Part shown: one piece after another, positions 21,447 through 33,800 of the stretch
Numbering within the stretch: position 1 is the first letter of the stretch
How the letters are laid out: every line of letters begins with the position of its first letter
NCBI GenBank assembly: GCA_037176885.1
Contig: JAWWNJ010000187.1
Span: forward strand, 186,001-250,000
Direction of reading: 5' to 3'
Source of the DNA: Favolaschia claudopus
Lineage: Eukaryota; Basidiomycota; Agaricomycetes; Agaricales; Mycenaceae
Length of the DNA: 64,000 bases
Notes under the pieces: generated by a model
The model's database searches: none
What the model was told of the DNA's origin: nothing
What the model saw: the letters and a program-made list of their open reading frames with translations, nothing else
Made by a program: the position numbers and the translations under genes

Positions 21447-22280
21447 CACTGAGGAAGTAGAACTCCCTGACTTTCCCATAGCTGGCCCATGAAATCCACG
21501 ATTCACTGAATTTTGCAGTGAAATCAATTTCATGGGGTTCCAGATTCACATGGCCGAGTCGCATCGTTTGTAGAGGCTCCCTTCAACTGCATGAATTTCA
21601 TATTGGTATGCAATGAATGAAAGTCGGGGATTTTGTGCCATTGAACCTGGGCATGAACTCCATGAAATTCACTTGAAAAGAATGTGAGGTAATTTGTGTG
21701 TAAATTGTAAAATAGCTGATTCCCAGGCTGGGGCACACATCTTGAGATTCACCGTTGAATGTCATGATTTCCATGGCGTTAAAGGTGCCCCGACCAAGGT
21801 ACGTCATTCAGGTCACCAGTACTGGATGCGATTCTCATGGCTGAAAAACATTGCAGCTTCATAGTATAAGTAAATAGACAAGTACAGTGAAGTTGAAGTA
21901 AAGTACGAAAATGAGTAATTTATAATACATGTAATGTAATATAAGGAAGCTACCTAGAGGTAGGTACGCGGTCCAAGCAAGAACACCTTTTACCTATTTT
22001 CGGCTCGATTTTCATACACTCTGAGGGTGAAATTCATGTGCTCTTGGCCAGGGAATTTGAGCATAGTGAAACTCAATTCACTTGAATCCTGAATGGTATC
22101 CACTGCAAAACTATGTGAAAAAACATGATGGAATGTTCCACTCACATAGTCAGACCCAGTGGAAATTTCCAGGTGAAACTCACAAGTTCTCAGTGGAATC
22201 CATGGCATTTTCCTGTGGTTTTCCCTACAAGATTGGATGGATGAACTAAGGGAAAGTCAGGGGGTTCTACGACCACAGTG
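21447..22280. mobile_element. 834-bp CACTA-type MITE, complete copy
   Basis: Begins CACTGAGGAAGTAGAACTCC and ends with the inverted relative ending CACAGTG, with a 3-bp direct repeat GTC on both sides (21444-21446 and 22281-22283). CACTG ends and a 3-bp duplication are the hallmark of CACTA elements. GTGAAA/TTTCAC words recur throughout, as in the terminal region of the CACTA element at 34.2-34.3 kb. Short ORFs inside are not credible. A second copy starts at 63262. Confidence 0.88.
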
Positions 22281-23532
22281 GTCGATAGCCGGGAAGTTGC
22301 CGATGGGGTAAGTCTCCTCGAGTTTGGTACGCTCAGTTTTCTTTATTAAAAGAAGTCTGGGCTTCCGTTAGCGCAGACAAGATCATGGGCTCAAATTGGT
22401 TCTCACCTGTTGCTGCTGGACGAGAAGGCGGAGCCTGTTGGTTTGAGCTCGTCGTAGTTGAAACGTGCCGGTTTCTCTTCTTCTTCTTCACCGGTGACGT
22501 AGCGTCGAGTTCTTCCCTGGTGGAAGGGATTTGTGGGTCGGAAGTCTGGTGGTACTGTGTAGAGGTGGGAGAGAAATATAAAAGAATGTCCCCGGGATCA
22601 CGTTTGGGCGTAGAACAAGAAAGTCGGGAGAAAATGAGAAAGTCGCGTGAAGGCTTGAGGTCCGCATTGGGGTCGGAATCACGGGAATACGGGAGTGATC
22701 ATCTCCTCTGTTGAATTCACTTTACTGGCGACGTGCCCTCGGTGGGGCACTCCGGTCACTGGTCGCGTCGATGCTCGTGGTGCGGGCTCAAGAAGGGTAT
22801 TATTTGGCTATCTGCGAATTTCACCTGGTTGATTCACCTCGTTTTCAGGGGAAATTCATCCGAGAACCAAGCGAGTTCCACTGGGAATTTGTGAATTTCA
22901 CCCAGTTCAATTCACGTAGTTGGACTAAGTGAATGGAACGTTTCATGGGGTTCATTCACTTAGGTTTGGGATGAATTCCATAATGAAAAAGGTTTCACTT
23001 GGTTCCTATTCACGACTGTTCTCTTGTGTGTTCCACACACCATTTCAAGGCATTGATACACCAATAAGATGGGTGGGGAGCAACAGAGCTTAACGTCAAC
23101 ATCTGGTGTTGAGGGTCCCAATGATTGGGAGTGTAAGGATAATGGTGTGCGCCGCCAAAACTTCCGGGATGCTGTAGGTGGGACTGCTGGGAAAGAGAGA
23201 AGCAGGATTGAGTTGAGAGTTAAGCTTGGTGGGGAGCTCCGAGCAGGCGGGTGTGGCCCAGCCAATCCAGGCACGCCGAGGGCACTGAGTTCTGGCAGAC
23301 AGTTTTGACGCAAGGAGTGGGGTGCAAACACCTGGTAATCGCAGTGTAGGGGTGATATAGAAGCACTGCAAAACAAACCGCCGTCTACATGTGAGCTGAG
23401 GAATTCCTGGGTTGTTCACTCACCCTGGGACAACTCCATTGACGGTTCTTGGCTGGGTGGCCCGGCGGCCTTGCGCAAGCGTTGTCGATGACAATTAATT
23501 ATTTCCTATCCTATTCCTATTTTATAATCCTA
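22281..23532. other. No gene recognised; CACTA-like subterminal words
   Basis: No gene is recognised. At 22810-23010 the words ATTTCAC, ATTCAC and GTGAAT recur densely, as in the CACTA-type MITE next door, so a second decayed copy is likely. Frames at 22385-22714 and 22960-23376 lack motifs. Confidence 0.35.
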
Positions 23533-23561
23533 CTAGCAGTGAGCCCGTGCTTCGCCACGGG
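23533..23561 (-). mobile_element. Helitron-type 3' terminus
   Basis: On the minus strand a 6-bp hairpin (CCCGTG/CACGGG around a 6-base loop, 23544-23561) is followed 7 bases later by CTAG and then T. A hairpin shortly before CTAG at an A-T insertion point is the standard 3' signature of Helitrons, which move by rolling-circle replication. No Rep/helicase is present in the window. The 5' TC end cannot be placed. Confidence 0.5.
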
Positions 23562-23637
23562 TTAAATCTCAATATAGGGTACGCGAAGAGTGTTTAAGGA
23601 CAAAATTTGAATTTGAAATACAAAGTGCAAATATATT

Positions 23638-24130
23638 CTACTGGCGCTGACGGCGACGACTATTACCAGTGGAACTACCTTCGCCTTTATCGTCGTCTCT
23701 GTTGTTCGGCTGCTCGGTAGGTTGATCATCGCTGGTGACTAACGTAATTTTTCGCTTTTTGGGAGCGGGTTGTTCCGTGACCTCGTCAAAGCCAGTGAAC
23801 ATCAGCGCGGAGGAGGCACCGGAGTTGGATTCTGAGGGCGACAGAGCTGGCGATGAATGGGGGGAGAGAAATGTAGAAAGCACATACTCAATTTAACAGG
23901 ACTTGGCTCCGCCTTTGGTGCAGATGTCCCTTGGCCAACAAAGGTGACCTTCTCGATATCGATGATGAAATGCTTGACAGTACGATCCGGGTTGCGCTCA
24001 ACACCAGTTAAGAAACCACGGTGGACACACAGGGAGCCCGTTATACACAACTCCCTTTTTACACCCGCCACTTCCTCTATCTCCGTTATCATCAGTGGAG
24101 GACCCCCATCCAAGGGGGCACCGGCATTCT
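23638..24130 (-). CDS. Small unknown protein with basic tail, 5' incomplete
   Basis: Two minus-strand exons read NAGAPLDGGPPLMITEIEEV, ELCITGSLCVHRGFLTGVER, TVKHFIIDIEKVTFVGQG, and after a short GT/AG intron (about 23844-23889) SESNSGASSALMFTGFDEV, then PAPKKRKITLV and a C-terminus NSRRRQRQ ending at 23638. The beta-rich first part (CITGSLCVHRGF) could be an OB-like fold, but this is a guess. PKKRK looks like a nuclear signal. The gene sits about 80 bp inside the Helitron-type end and in its orientation, so it may be cargo or an accessory ssDNA-binding protein. The upstream exon is not seen beyond an acceptor at about 24131. Confidence 0.5.
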
Positions 24131-24607
24131 AAAAAAATATATAGGGCCGTTTATTTCTTTTCCGACCTCTGGGCTGGACTAACTAACTAACGTAAGCACT
24201 ATATACGGCAATATGTTCTCACGGTTAAGTCGCCGGACTGCGTTGACCTGAAGTTCATCCCACAAATAAATTTATTGAAGGGCCAGTTACTGTTCTATTG
24301 TCTGGAGAAGAGTATCCAGACCCGACTGTATGCTTACATCCTTCTTTAGAAGGCAAAACATGGCAACATCAGGTTGACAGCTCCACCAAACAAAGCCACA
24401 TTGAGACTGACTACAGAGGAGTAGCACTATATCCTCTGAAAAGCTACATGTAGAGCTCAAACACAGTGATTCTCACTCAAATAGACTACCAGAAGCTCAT
24501 TCCCGCCCACAAACTTGGGGGTCAATTTTTTTTTTTCCGGCCTGACGGCCGGACTAACTAACTAGCCCTTAGTCGCCGGTTAGATTGCCGGTGCCCCCTT
24601 GCCCCCA
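24105..24607. repeat. Inverted exon-edge repeat flanking 450 bp
   Basis: The word TGCCGGTGCCCCCTTG appears on the minus strand at 24113-24129 as the first codons of the small gene, and on the plus strand at about 24585-24600 as the first codons of the gag frame, each just after an AG. Between them the word GGACTAACTAACTA occurs twice in direct orientation (about 24177 and 24551). The 450 bp hold no recognised gene. Confidence 0.6.
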
Positions 24608-27600
24608 TCCAAACCTTCTTCGTGTACAAACGACGATCTGCTTGGAGCTCAGACTTCCGTTGAGGCTCCTATCGACATTGATCCTGTCAACCCCACTGTC
24701 AAACCACCGGTTGTCAGGATGCCAGGGCGACCACCGTCTCCAACACCCAGCGCCGCTACGACCCAGCCAAGCCTTCCTGAATTGGACGAGCTTGAAGAAT
24801 TTGCTGGACCTCGAGCTACCAATTTGATTGATAAAGATGTGGAAATAACCAGAGGAAGCGTTAACTCGCCAATTTTTATCTCAATCCACATTATCAAAAG
24901 GAAATATCCATCCCTTCTCGCACGCCGTCAACAAGCCTTGAAATTTGGCGCGGCCGCGTTCGCGAAGCCTTTCCTTCGTGACCCCAAAGTCGCGACACGA
25001 AAGATGTTGGTTGGAACATTTCAGAAGGAGCTCGAGAGCGTCGAAACGGCGATCAATATGGTGGAAGACGCGCAATTATTGAACGGTGGAGGAGAAGTCT
25101 TTCGGATTCAGATGGCCCCCTATTGGGCTCTCGTGAGGTCCCTAGATGATCTACGTGAACGCAGCAGTCAGGCCATCGCTGCGATCGGCTCCAATAAAAT
25201 GCCATCGTTACCAACATGGGGAAGGAACGAGGATCCACAAGGTTTCTATTCGGCAAATGAGTACGAAATTCTTGCAATCTGCTATCGCGCAGAAGTCGAA
25301 CATTTTCTTGTTTCCATGGACGAGTTATTTGACTTTGAAATCAACAAGCTTCGTGCGCCGAGCGAAGAAGCTTTCAGCTATTATATTCGGAACAGTGCTC
25401 ATCCAGCAACACCGGAAAATTCTGGGGCTCGAATTTCTCCAAGTGAATCATTCCGCGCGTTTCTTCGACCGGTATCACCTCCCTCTGTGAAACAAGAAAA
25501 GGTTGAGCAAGAAATCGCAGAAGCCTCCATTGGACTTGAATATATCTCGTCTGATCACGAAGGAGAGGCAGAAGACGAAGCTTCCGAGGAAGAATTACCT
25601 CGGTTCTCTGTCCCGCCAAGCGCCTTTGCGAAAACATCCACGCCTCCTTCAGGTTTTCATGCGGCATTTCATAGAATCAGCTTCATGGAGGACGAAGAAG
25701 TAAAGCCTCGTCCCACCAGAAAATCTCAGCCTGCAAAGAAGCAAACATCGAATGCGCACCGGGACAGAGATCCGCCTCCTCATATGTCAGGCCTTGGATT
25801 TCGTATCCCAAATCATTCGTCAAAGCCGTCCGAGAGTGCTTACGTGAAAAGATCGAAGCCAACCTTCTCTGGTGCAGGTGCTCCTGATCCCGGAGGGGAT
25901 CCTGACGAATCCGATAAAGACAATCGCGGAGGGAGGAAATCTGGAGGGCGGAAACCCAAATCAGAATCAAAGGGTAGCTCCAAACCACCTCCGAAACAGC
26001 CAAACAACAGTGGTGGTCCTCCAGATGATGATCCCTCCAGTTCTGACAATGATAAGAAGGGAAAGCATTTTCGCGGCGCATCTAAACCTCGAAAGACAGG
26101 GGAAGATTCCGCAAAACTGGATCAAGGAAATGACCCTAATCATCGTTGGTTCGATATGCGGTTGAAAGACTCGGATGTACCCAAGTGGAATGGGAATCCC
26201 GATACACTGCTTCGATGGATTCAACAGCTCAATTTGATCGCTGAAGATGGACCTAAAGCCTTTCAGCAGCTTGGTACAATTTCAGCACGCTGCTTGACTG
26301 GGCCAGCACAAGATTGGTTCTTTGCGTTGGATCCAAATTATCAGCGTAAAATTCGAGCGAATTGGGAAACTATGAGACAGGCCTTGGCAGATTTCTTCTT
26401 ATCGAGCAAGTGGCTGGACAAGACGCGAACGAAAGCCTTGCTTGCTGCTTATCGTCAAGCTGGTCATGGCCGTGAAAAGCCTTCCGAATACTTCATTCAT
26501 AAACGCAGAGCAATCACGTCTGTCTATTCGTTCGACGATTCGGCCATCATCTCGGAGATTATGAACGGCGCACCTCGATCTTGGGTCACGGTTCTGGATA
26601 CTCAGAAATACAAGACAGTCACCGACTTCCACGCTGCGATTATTTTCCATGAAGATAACTTGTTGGATCTGCCCTTGAATAAAACCGAATTGGTTGAACA
26701 AGTCAAGTCTGAGCCTCGCAACTTGAAACCGTTCGAAAAATCTGATGTGTCTGCTCGAACTCACCTCATCGGGTCGTCCCCAACATTGCCTCCACCAAAA
26801 TTTCCAAAAGATGACGGCAATGTGTCGAAGAAAGCGACTCCCGCGTCGAAAGGGGCACGTCCTTGCCGCCACTGCGGAAGTGGAATGCACTCCTTCAAAG
26901 GAAATAAATTTGCACGGGCAAACCTCGCATCGGCAACGGCCGAAGACACTGAAGCTCAAGAGGAGTACGACAACCTCTATTACGGGCTTGATGATGAGGA
27001 GCAGGGTTTTGAGGAGCCCCTTCAGTCTACCGGTCCTGCAACTTTACAAGTCAGCGCTGACTTGAAAGCTGGGGGGGATAATATACCGGCACTGAAGGGG
27101 AACAGCGAGCGTAAAAACTCGCGAGCAGCGCGCGTTGAAGAAGTTGAAGATGAAGAATACGAACCTTTTTCTCATTTGCATCCTGTGTCTCCTTTCACCA
27201 TTCTCGAAGAAGTTGAAATACCCACCGATAATATTCGCAACGAAAGTTCGAAGGATATACCCTCAAATACCCCCAGTCATGCCGAAAATTTCGAATCATC
27301 AGACGACACGGAAACGGAATCTGAGGAGAACACACCTGACTCCTCGAGGCCAACACCGTTCCCAAAACCCGTGTTGAATCGACGCTCTCGTCGTCGGTTA
27401 GCTCGAGAAATTGAGGCATGCAACTACCGAGTAGTCAATTTGCCGGATGCTCCGCCTCACGCTCCTTTAATTGAGCTGCGGAAACATATGGCAAGACCAC
27501 CCGGCAGTACCTTCTTAGGTTCAAGTGCGACCGAGGCACATGCAACCATAGGAAGTTTGACGACCAATCCCATAACAGTCGTCATTGATTCCGGTTCCGA

Positions 27601-28170
27601 CATTACCTTGATATCCCGCAAAGCTTTGACTTCATTAATAAACCAACCTAAAGTGAAGCAAGGACATCAAGTTAACCTGATTCAAGTAACCGGAACCTCG
27701 TCCATCTCGGGCTTTGTGAGCTGTGACTTATTCTTCCATACACAAGACGGACCTGTCAAGTTCAACGTTGAAGCGTACGTTGTCGATGGAATGACAACAC
27801 CGTTCATCCTGGGCAACGATTTCGCCGATCAGTACTCCATTTCGATTATTCGAGAGGAAGGATCGACATACCTTCAGTTTGGAGATTCCGGAAGACGGTT
27901 ATTAGTTGAAAATTCGACATCCCCGTCTCTTGTTGACGACAGTGGACATGCATTCGAGGTCAAATGTGCACATGCTCGCACAAAGAAGAATGCTAAGCAA
28001 GCCACTCACCGTCGAAATAAAAAATTCCGGTCGCGTTCTCATCGAACTATACGCGATGGACGGGTTTCCAGTACAGAACGCGTAGTCATTCCCGCGAAAA
28101 CCAGTCGACTGGTCAAAGTCACCACCCATTTCCCGAAGGATATTGATCAGTTGCTCAACGAACACACACG
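24584..28170 (+). CDS. Ty3/gypsy Gag-protease polyprotein, 5' and 3' incomplete
   Basis: One long plus frame encodes about 1200 residues of a gypsy Gag-Pro. A disordered, charged N-terminal half (repeated Gly/Pro/Lys tracts around 25860-26100) precedes the capsid-like gag core (RWFDMRLKDSDVPKWNGNPD, then GPAQDWFFALDPNYQRKIRA, then GREKPSEYFIHKRRAI). A CRHCGSGMHSFKGNKF motif near 26863 is a zinc knuckle that lacks the final Cys. The aspartic protease shows VVIDSGSDITLISRKAL near 27580 and PFILGNDFADQYSI. The frame has no usable ATG: it opens after an AG at 24583, just behind an in-frame TAG. Similarity ends near 28158 (VKVTTHFPKDIDQL), before reverse transcriptase; the open frame runs on to 28432 without recognisable sense. 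Confidence 0.85.
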
Positions 28171-28791
28171 TTACGAATTGGGTTTACTTTTGATATTCAG
28201 CGTTTTCATCATCGAAGCATCTGATAATGTTCGCCATTCACGTACGCTGGCAACTTCATCCTCATCCAACGGCGATACCCAACCGGTTGACAAATTAATA
28301 ATCACCTTCATCGACGTCACGTCCCCAGCGTTTGTGCGACTTAGGCCATTGGGCTCGACAACTATATGCTCACAAGAACCCTATGTCACAATTGGAAAAC
28401 TTCATTTCACCTTGCTGCGTCTCGCGGAATGAATGTTCAGTTCAAGGCACAACGCCACCGCAGCTCATTGGCCTCAACCCATTTTCAACGGCCACTGTAC
28501 CTTGACGACTCTTGGCTGTCTTCTCATCTCCGTGACTATATCAACTCATCTACTTCTCGGCCGAATCAATTCCACGGCGACTGACGGTGACACTTTTTCA
28601 GACAATCTGATATGCACAGATCGATCGAGGTTGAACTCTCAGTCTACTTCACTTTCAAGCGCTATCCACTCTCTGCCAGTTCTCGCTTACCGTAGTTCGT
28701 GCGATGTGCGAGATTCACATTCACGAGCGTGGTCTTACTCTCAGCCTCAACAAAATTGAGAAATTCAAGCCACTTTATAATTTGGGAGCCG
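28171..28791. other. No gene recognised downstream of protease
   Basis: After the protease-RT linker breaks off, the sequence is pyrimidine-rich and shows no RT block on either strand. It resembles in composition the stretch at 38-44 kb read on minus. Confidence 0.3.
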
Positions 28792-28976
28792 CCTTCTCTT
28801 GTGGGTTAGCCGCGGGCGCTTGGGTTGCCCTCGTCTGGGCGTCTCTGTTTTGGGTTCATCCTCGCGCATCCCATCGCCCCACGCCCTGGGCGCCGGCGGT
28901 TCAAGTTTGTCACCGCCGTGCGTTCCCCACACCCACATCTATGTGGCTGTCTCCTTCTCTGACCGAACGAAGCATT
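28792..28976 (+). repeat. SINE-like dispersed repeat, copy 1
   Basis: The segment from GCCGCCTTCT through GGGTTCATCCTCGCGCATCC to CCACATCTATGTGGCTGTC matches, on the opposite strand, 41832-42004, and in part 41486-41545. Within it GGTTAGCCGCGG and, about 50 bases later, GGTTCATCC resemble tRNA A and B boxes, so a tRNA-derived SINE is one reading. It abuts the LTR at 28977. Confidence 0.5.
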
Positions 28977-29376
28977 TGTTATAGATAACAGTAATCTACA
29001 GAGTTTGACGAAACCCGTTTACAATCCCTAGCGTGACGCGAGAACAAACAAGACGACGAGCCGCAGGCTCGTGGGACCTTGAAGTGTTCAAGATGCCTAG
29101 GAAAAGGTAAGTGTACAACTTTACCTTTCCTTGAGGCGAATGCGAGGCGGTTAAGCAGTCGCAGAGGGCGCGTGAGAGGCGAAAGATTTTGAAAGAGAAA
29201 AGTAAAGTATATTCGAGTGTACCCGCCACTTTAAATACACAACATGTAGTTATAGTAACTACATTTGGGAATTCATAACTAAGGAACGAGGGGATTGGAT
29301 TTGCAAAATAATAAGTAGCTAAGAGACGGTATAGAGACGAACGTCGTCGAGGTAATGCGCACCAGTATCCATGACA
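28977..29376 (-). repeat. 400-bp gypsy LTR (3' LTR of the minus-strand pol)
   Basis: The block starts TGTTATAG and ends ATGACA, so both borders have the TG...CA form. On the minus strand it is preceded by the purine tract GAGTGGGGGGGATA (29377-29390), a polypurine primer, and upstream of that by DSRLNHRSNPCPGGDFTLVE, read as the end of a gypsy polyprotein. A TATTTAAA word inside could be the promoter. The 5-bp target candidate next to it is GCATT (28972-28976). No second copy was found in the window. Confidence 0.6.
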
Positions 29377-29473
29377 TATCCCCCCCACTCGACGAGCGTG
29401 AAGTCGCCGCCGGGACATGGATTCGACCGGTGATTGAGTCGTGAATCAACCCAATGTCGACGTGAGGTGCCAG

Positions 29474-30710
29474 CTACTCCTTCTCGTTGCCTTCAACCAC
29501 AAAGAAAACATCAAAGCCTTGCTCGGAGCAAAGGTACGAGCAAGACGAATCAGCCCCACGGATGTTGCGATTGTTGGAGAGGTAACGGTCCAACCACGCC
29601 TCCAGCTGTACTGACCATACGGCCGGTCCCGTCGTCCGCCCAAGCCATTCCTCCAGACTCATATTCACCCCGGCACCCGGATTGCAGAGAGAAGCCTCGC
29701 GCGGATGCAGCGCGGTGGCCTTGATCTACCCAAGACAAGCCAATCCGAAGCGGAACGCCCTCTGGAAGTGGTTGATGAATTCCAACGCGTCGTCAAATGA
29801 ATCAAACGTGCGAGGTTCAACGTGGCGACGGTGTTTGCGACCGAGCAAGAGGCCGATGGAAGGGAAGATGAGGCCGGTCTGTTCGAGGGCGAGACGGGGC
29901 AAGGTGACAGAAATATAGTCCGCGCACAAGCCACGGATGTCGACGGGGTGGTTATTCATAGCGGTGAAAATGAGTCCGGCGCAAGTGCGCAATCGCCCGT
30001 AGAAGAGGTCGAGGTAGTGGGTGTAGATGGTGTACGACCCGTTGGGAAGTTGGTAGATGCAGAGCTTTTGAGCGGGGAATTTATAGTCTGCCTCGGTTCC
30101 ACCGAGCAGGGAGCCGAACAGGTTACCCAACAGATCGTCCTGTGAGAACCAGCATACAGCGGCGAGCATGTTCACGACGGAATAAATGGTGTAAGGGAAG
30201 ACCGGCGGGTCGAGCCGAATATCGTCCGCGTACCGGGTGAGCACCGCTCGATCTTGGACGTCGTCTGATTCGGAAGAGTCGCTGCCGAAGAGCTCGTGCT
30301 CTAGTGTGGGGGAAAGGAGTGGAGGAGGACTCGAGGGTTGGTCGTTGTCGATAGGGGCGTCATTCGAAAGGTCGATGGAAATGGTTCCCTTGGGGGTGAC
30401 AGTGACGTCGTCAGGTGTGAAGAAGGGGTTCGGGAAGCAAGACTCGTCACAGACGGCAGCCATGGAAGATAAGAATGAGTGATGAGAGAAGGTAAAAAGG
30501 TGGGAAGACAAGGTCGCAAGAATGAAGGACAAGGAAAGAGATAGGGTATAAGTAAGGAATGCTTAACATAAAGGAGCGCATTAGGCTTTAGCGCAGTCAG
30601 ATCCAACTCAGCTGCACGCTGAGCCTCGCGGGTGTGTCGGAGCTTTGAAGTAAGCGTGCGCTTGCGATGAGCGCGTGGGGGGTTTTCTTTGTCGGCTGAA
30701 GATGGCATGA
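29474..30710 (-). CDS. Second gene of the CACTA element, unknown function
   Basis: Divergent from the CACTA transposase, the minus strand starts at ATG 30708 (MPSSADKENPPRAHRKRTLT, SKLRHTREAQRAAELDLTAL). After an intron it continues with a Ser/Pro/Asp-rich part, then RYADDIRLDPPVFPYTIYSV, QDDLLGNLFGSLLGGTEADY, YTIYTHYLDLFYGRLRTCAG and DSFDDALEFINHFQRAFRFG. After a short intron near 29722 it ends LEEWLGRTTGPAVWSVQLEA...VEGNEKE at 29474. Start and exon joints are approximate. No known domain is seen. CACTA elements often encode a second DNA-binding protein (TnpA-like) that binds subterminal repeats; the basic N-terminus would suit this, but it is inference. Confidence 0.5.
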
Positions 30711-30891
30711 GTGGGTGAGTGGGGAAGAGATTGAGTGTAACGAAACACACCTCAAACTCTTTTATATGTGTTGTGGGGCGGGTGGAGCAACGATGACGGC
30801 GCGACTCCTGCATCCCCGAGAGTCGCTGCCGAGCTCCACATGACGTTTTGAGCATCCAGCTCACTCGTCCTCAACTGTACTCCCTCCAACG

Positions 30892-33800
30892 ATGCCGCGC
30901 GACGACCACAGAGATTGTCCCTGCGGGTGCGGGACAAAGCAACACCCAAACCAAATTCGGAGGCACCTCCGCCAACAAACGACGCAATCTGTGCGAGTTG
31001 CCCAGCAGCACAGCTACGCAGAGCAGCGACAGCGGCTTTTGAGGCTCGAGGTGAAGGAGCTGATAGCAGGGGAGCCGAGAGACAGAGGTGGTGGTGGTGG
31101 GGAAGATGAAAACGAAGACTTCACGATGGGCGATGATGGAGGAGAGCCTGCGGCTACTGGGGCAGATTCTGGGTTACCCGGGATGCAAGTAGACTCAGAT
31201 AATAACGACGCACCTCCCCAATCTCCCTCTGACCGGAACCACACCCCTGATCTCAGCGAGGAGGGGAGTGATACGGACCAGGACTCCGAGCTGGGCGACG
31301 ATCCTTTTGAAACAAGGCTGCAAGAGCTTTTCTGGGATGATTCGGACGAGGAGGACGAAGGGACAGGTCTTGGGGATGATTTCCGAGCGGCGCCATGGAT
31401 TCAGGGCTTGGCCCCGCTGGATCGTTTGCGAGAGGTGTTCGATATTGATGCTGCGCAGCGAGGTGAGTTGGAGAAATGTACTGAATCTGTCTCTGAGAAC
31501 TAACACACACAAAATCAAGGGCATGAACTCACGGCGAACGAAATGAAGGCAATCCGTGCCCACAATTACAAAGTCGACACGGATTTGGGCGCCCGTGCAT
31601 ATGACAAGCTCTCGCGCGCATTCCCCGAGCTCGCCGATCTCCCATCTCGACAACGTCTTCAAACGCAGATCGCATTCCTTTCCGGAGTCGTCCCAGTGAA
31701 GTACGACTGCTGTGTCGACTCTTGTTGCTGCTTTACTGGACAGTACGCGGAACTTGAAGAATGCCCGTATTGCGATAAGCCACGAAGGGACGGTGCTGGG
31801 AGAGCCCGGAACACTTTCCACTATCTCCCTCTCATCCCGCGTCTGGTGAACTTGTTCCAGGACGACACCACAGCGGAGAAGCTAGAGTACCGCTCGACCT
31901 ACGTGAGCGAAGAGGGGAAGACATCGGACATCTTTGATGGCCGCCATTACCGACAGCTCATTCGCCGACGCGTGACTATCGATGGCGAGACCCTCCCTCA
32001 CAAATACTTCTCCTCCCCCACCGACCTTGCGCTTGGCGCCTCCACCGATGGGTTCTGTCCATTTAAGCGACGAAAGAAGAGTTGCTGGCCAATTATAATC
32101 ATCATCTACAACCTTCCTCCCGAAATTCGGACTTGGCTGATTCACTTGCTATGTGTCGGCGTCATTCCTGGTCCTAAAGGTCCCGCCGACATGGATTCTT
32201 ACCTGTTTCCCCTCATCGACGAGCTTATCGAGCTGATGCGTGGTGTCCCAGCGTTCCATCACCGCAAGATGCGCGAATTTACGCTTCGCGCGTATCTTAT
32301 TTCTCTTTTCGGCGACATGCCTGCTATCGCCAAGCTCATGCACATGAAGGGCCATAATGGCATCTCTCCCTGCCGTGCCTGTCGAATTCTTGCCGTTCGC
32401 GATACCACTCGTGAGCGATCCAACGTTCATTATGCCGCACTTCGCCGTCCCGATGGAACTCGTTACGATCCGCGGCGTCTTCCGTTGCGCACACACGAAG
32501 AGTTTATTCGCCACGCCTCCGCAGTCGAAGACGCTCCTACAAATGCTGAGCATGATCGCCGGTCGAAACTGTATGGCATAAATGGTATCCCCCTCCTTGC
32601 CCGCCTCTCTAGCCTCTCGTTTCCAGACTCCTTTCCCCACGACCTCATGCATCTCATCGAGAATATCATCCCTATGATGATTGACCACTGGACCGGGAAG
32701 TTCAAGGATCTGGACCGTGGTTCGGGGGATTATGAATTCACGCCAAGCGTGGCAGATGCTATCGGCGAAGCATGTGCGAAGTCGGGAGCCACCATGCCTT
32801 CAGCGTTTGGTGCACGGGTCCCTAACATCATCAACGACCGCTATCAATGCACCGCCGAGTCATGGTTTCTTTTCACGACTTTGCTCGCTCCCGTTGTCCT
32901 ATATAATAAGTTCAAAAAGCGACGATATTATGATCATTTCGTCGATTTGGTGGTGCTTATCAATAAATGCCTCCAGTTCTCTCTGACTGCGCAAGAAATT
33001 GACGAGATAGAAGCGGGATTTATTGATTGGGTTGAGAAATATGAACGGTGTGTATTGGCTTTGTTTTTAAAAAATTCAATTCTGACGAATCACAGCTTTT
33101 ATTATCAGTATAACGAGACACGGCTGAGCGCGTGTACGCTCCCCGTGCATGCTTTGCTTCACATCGCACAGAATTTGCGCCAGATGGGACCTTTGTGGTG
33201 CTATTGGGCCTTTGTAATGGAGCGCTTCTGCGGCTCGCTCGTCCCAGCTGTGAAAAGCCGGAAGCACCCATTTGCTAGCATGGCTCACCGCCTCCGCGAT
33301 ATCACCCAATTGTCTCAAATTAAACTCTTGTACAAACTGACCAAAGAGCTTGACCTCAGCGCTGGAAGGGCTGCCGAAGAGACGGGAACAGCATTCCCGG
33401 ATTGTGAGTTCTCTGTCCTCACTACATTCAAACTTACTCAAAATTCAACAACAGATCCTGACCTCCGGATGGTCTATCCGAAACGTCTCACCGCGCTAGA
33501 TAACGCGCTGCGGACCAAAATAGCCAATTTTCTGGCCACAAATTACAACATACGGCGTCAAGATGCTCTCAGACTATTCCCCCAGGAGTTCGAGGTATGG
33601 GGTAAATTTAAGCAGCTCAACGCCGGCGACCTCGTTCACGCGCGGGATCTTGTTTCTTCTTATCACACATCTCCCGATGCCATACGCGACGCTACATTTG
33701 TCAAGGTATGAATTTGTGTAATCTCTTGCGGTTGTTTGCATTGACACATGTTGGATAGTACCATCTACAAGTCGACAAAAACCAGCATTTTGCCAACCTT

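Noticed and set aside
22360..22420. TTAGCGCAGACAAG and GGCTCAAATTGG look like tRNA boxes
   Set aside because: They are only about 12 bases apart, too close for a tRNA or SINE promoter.
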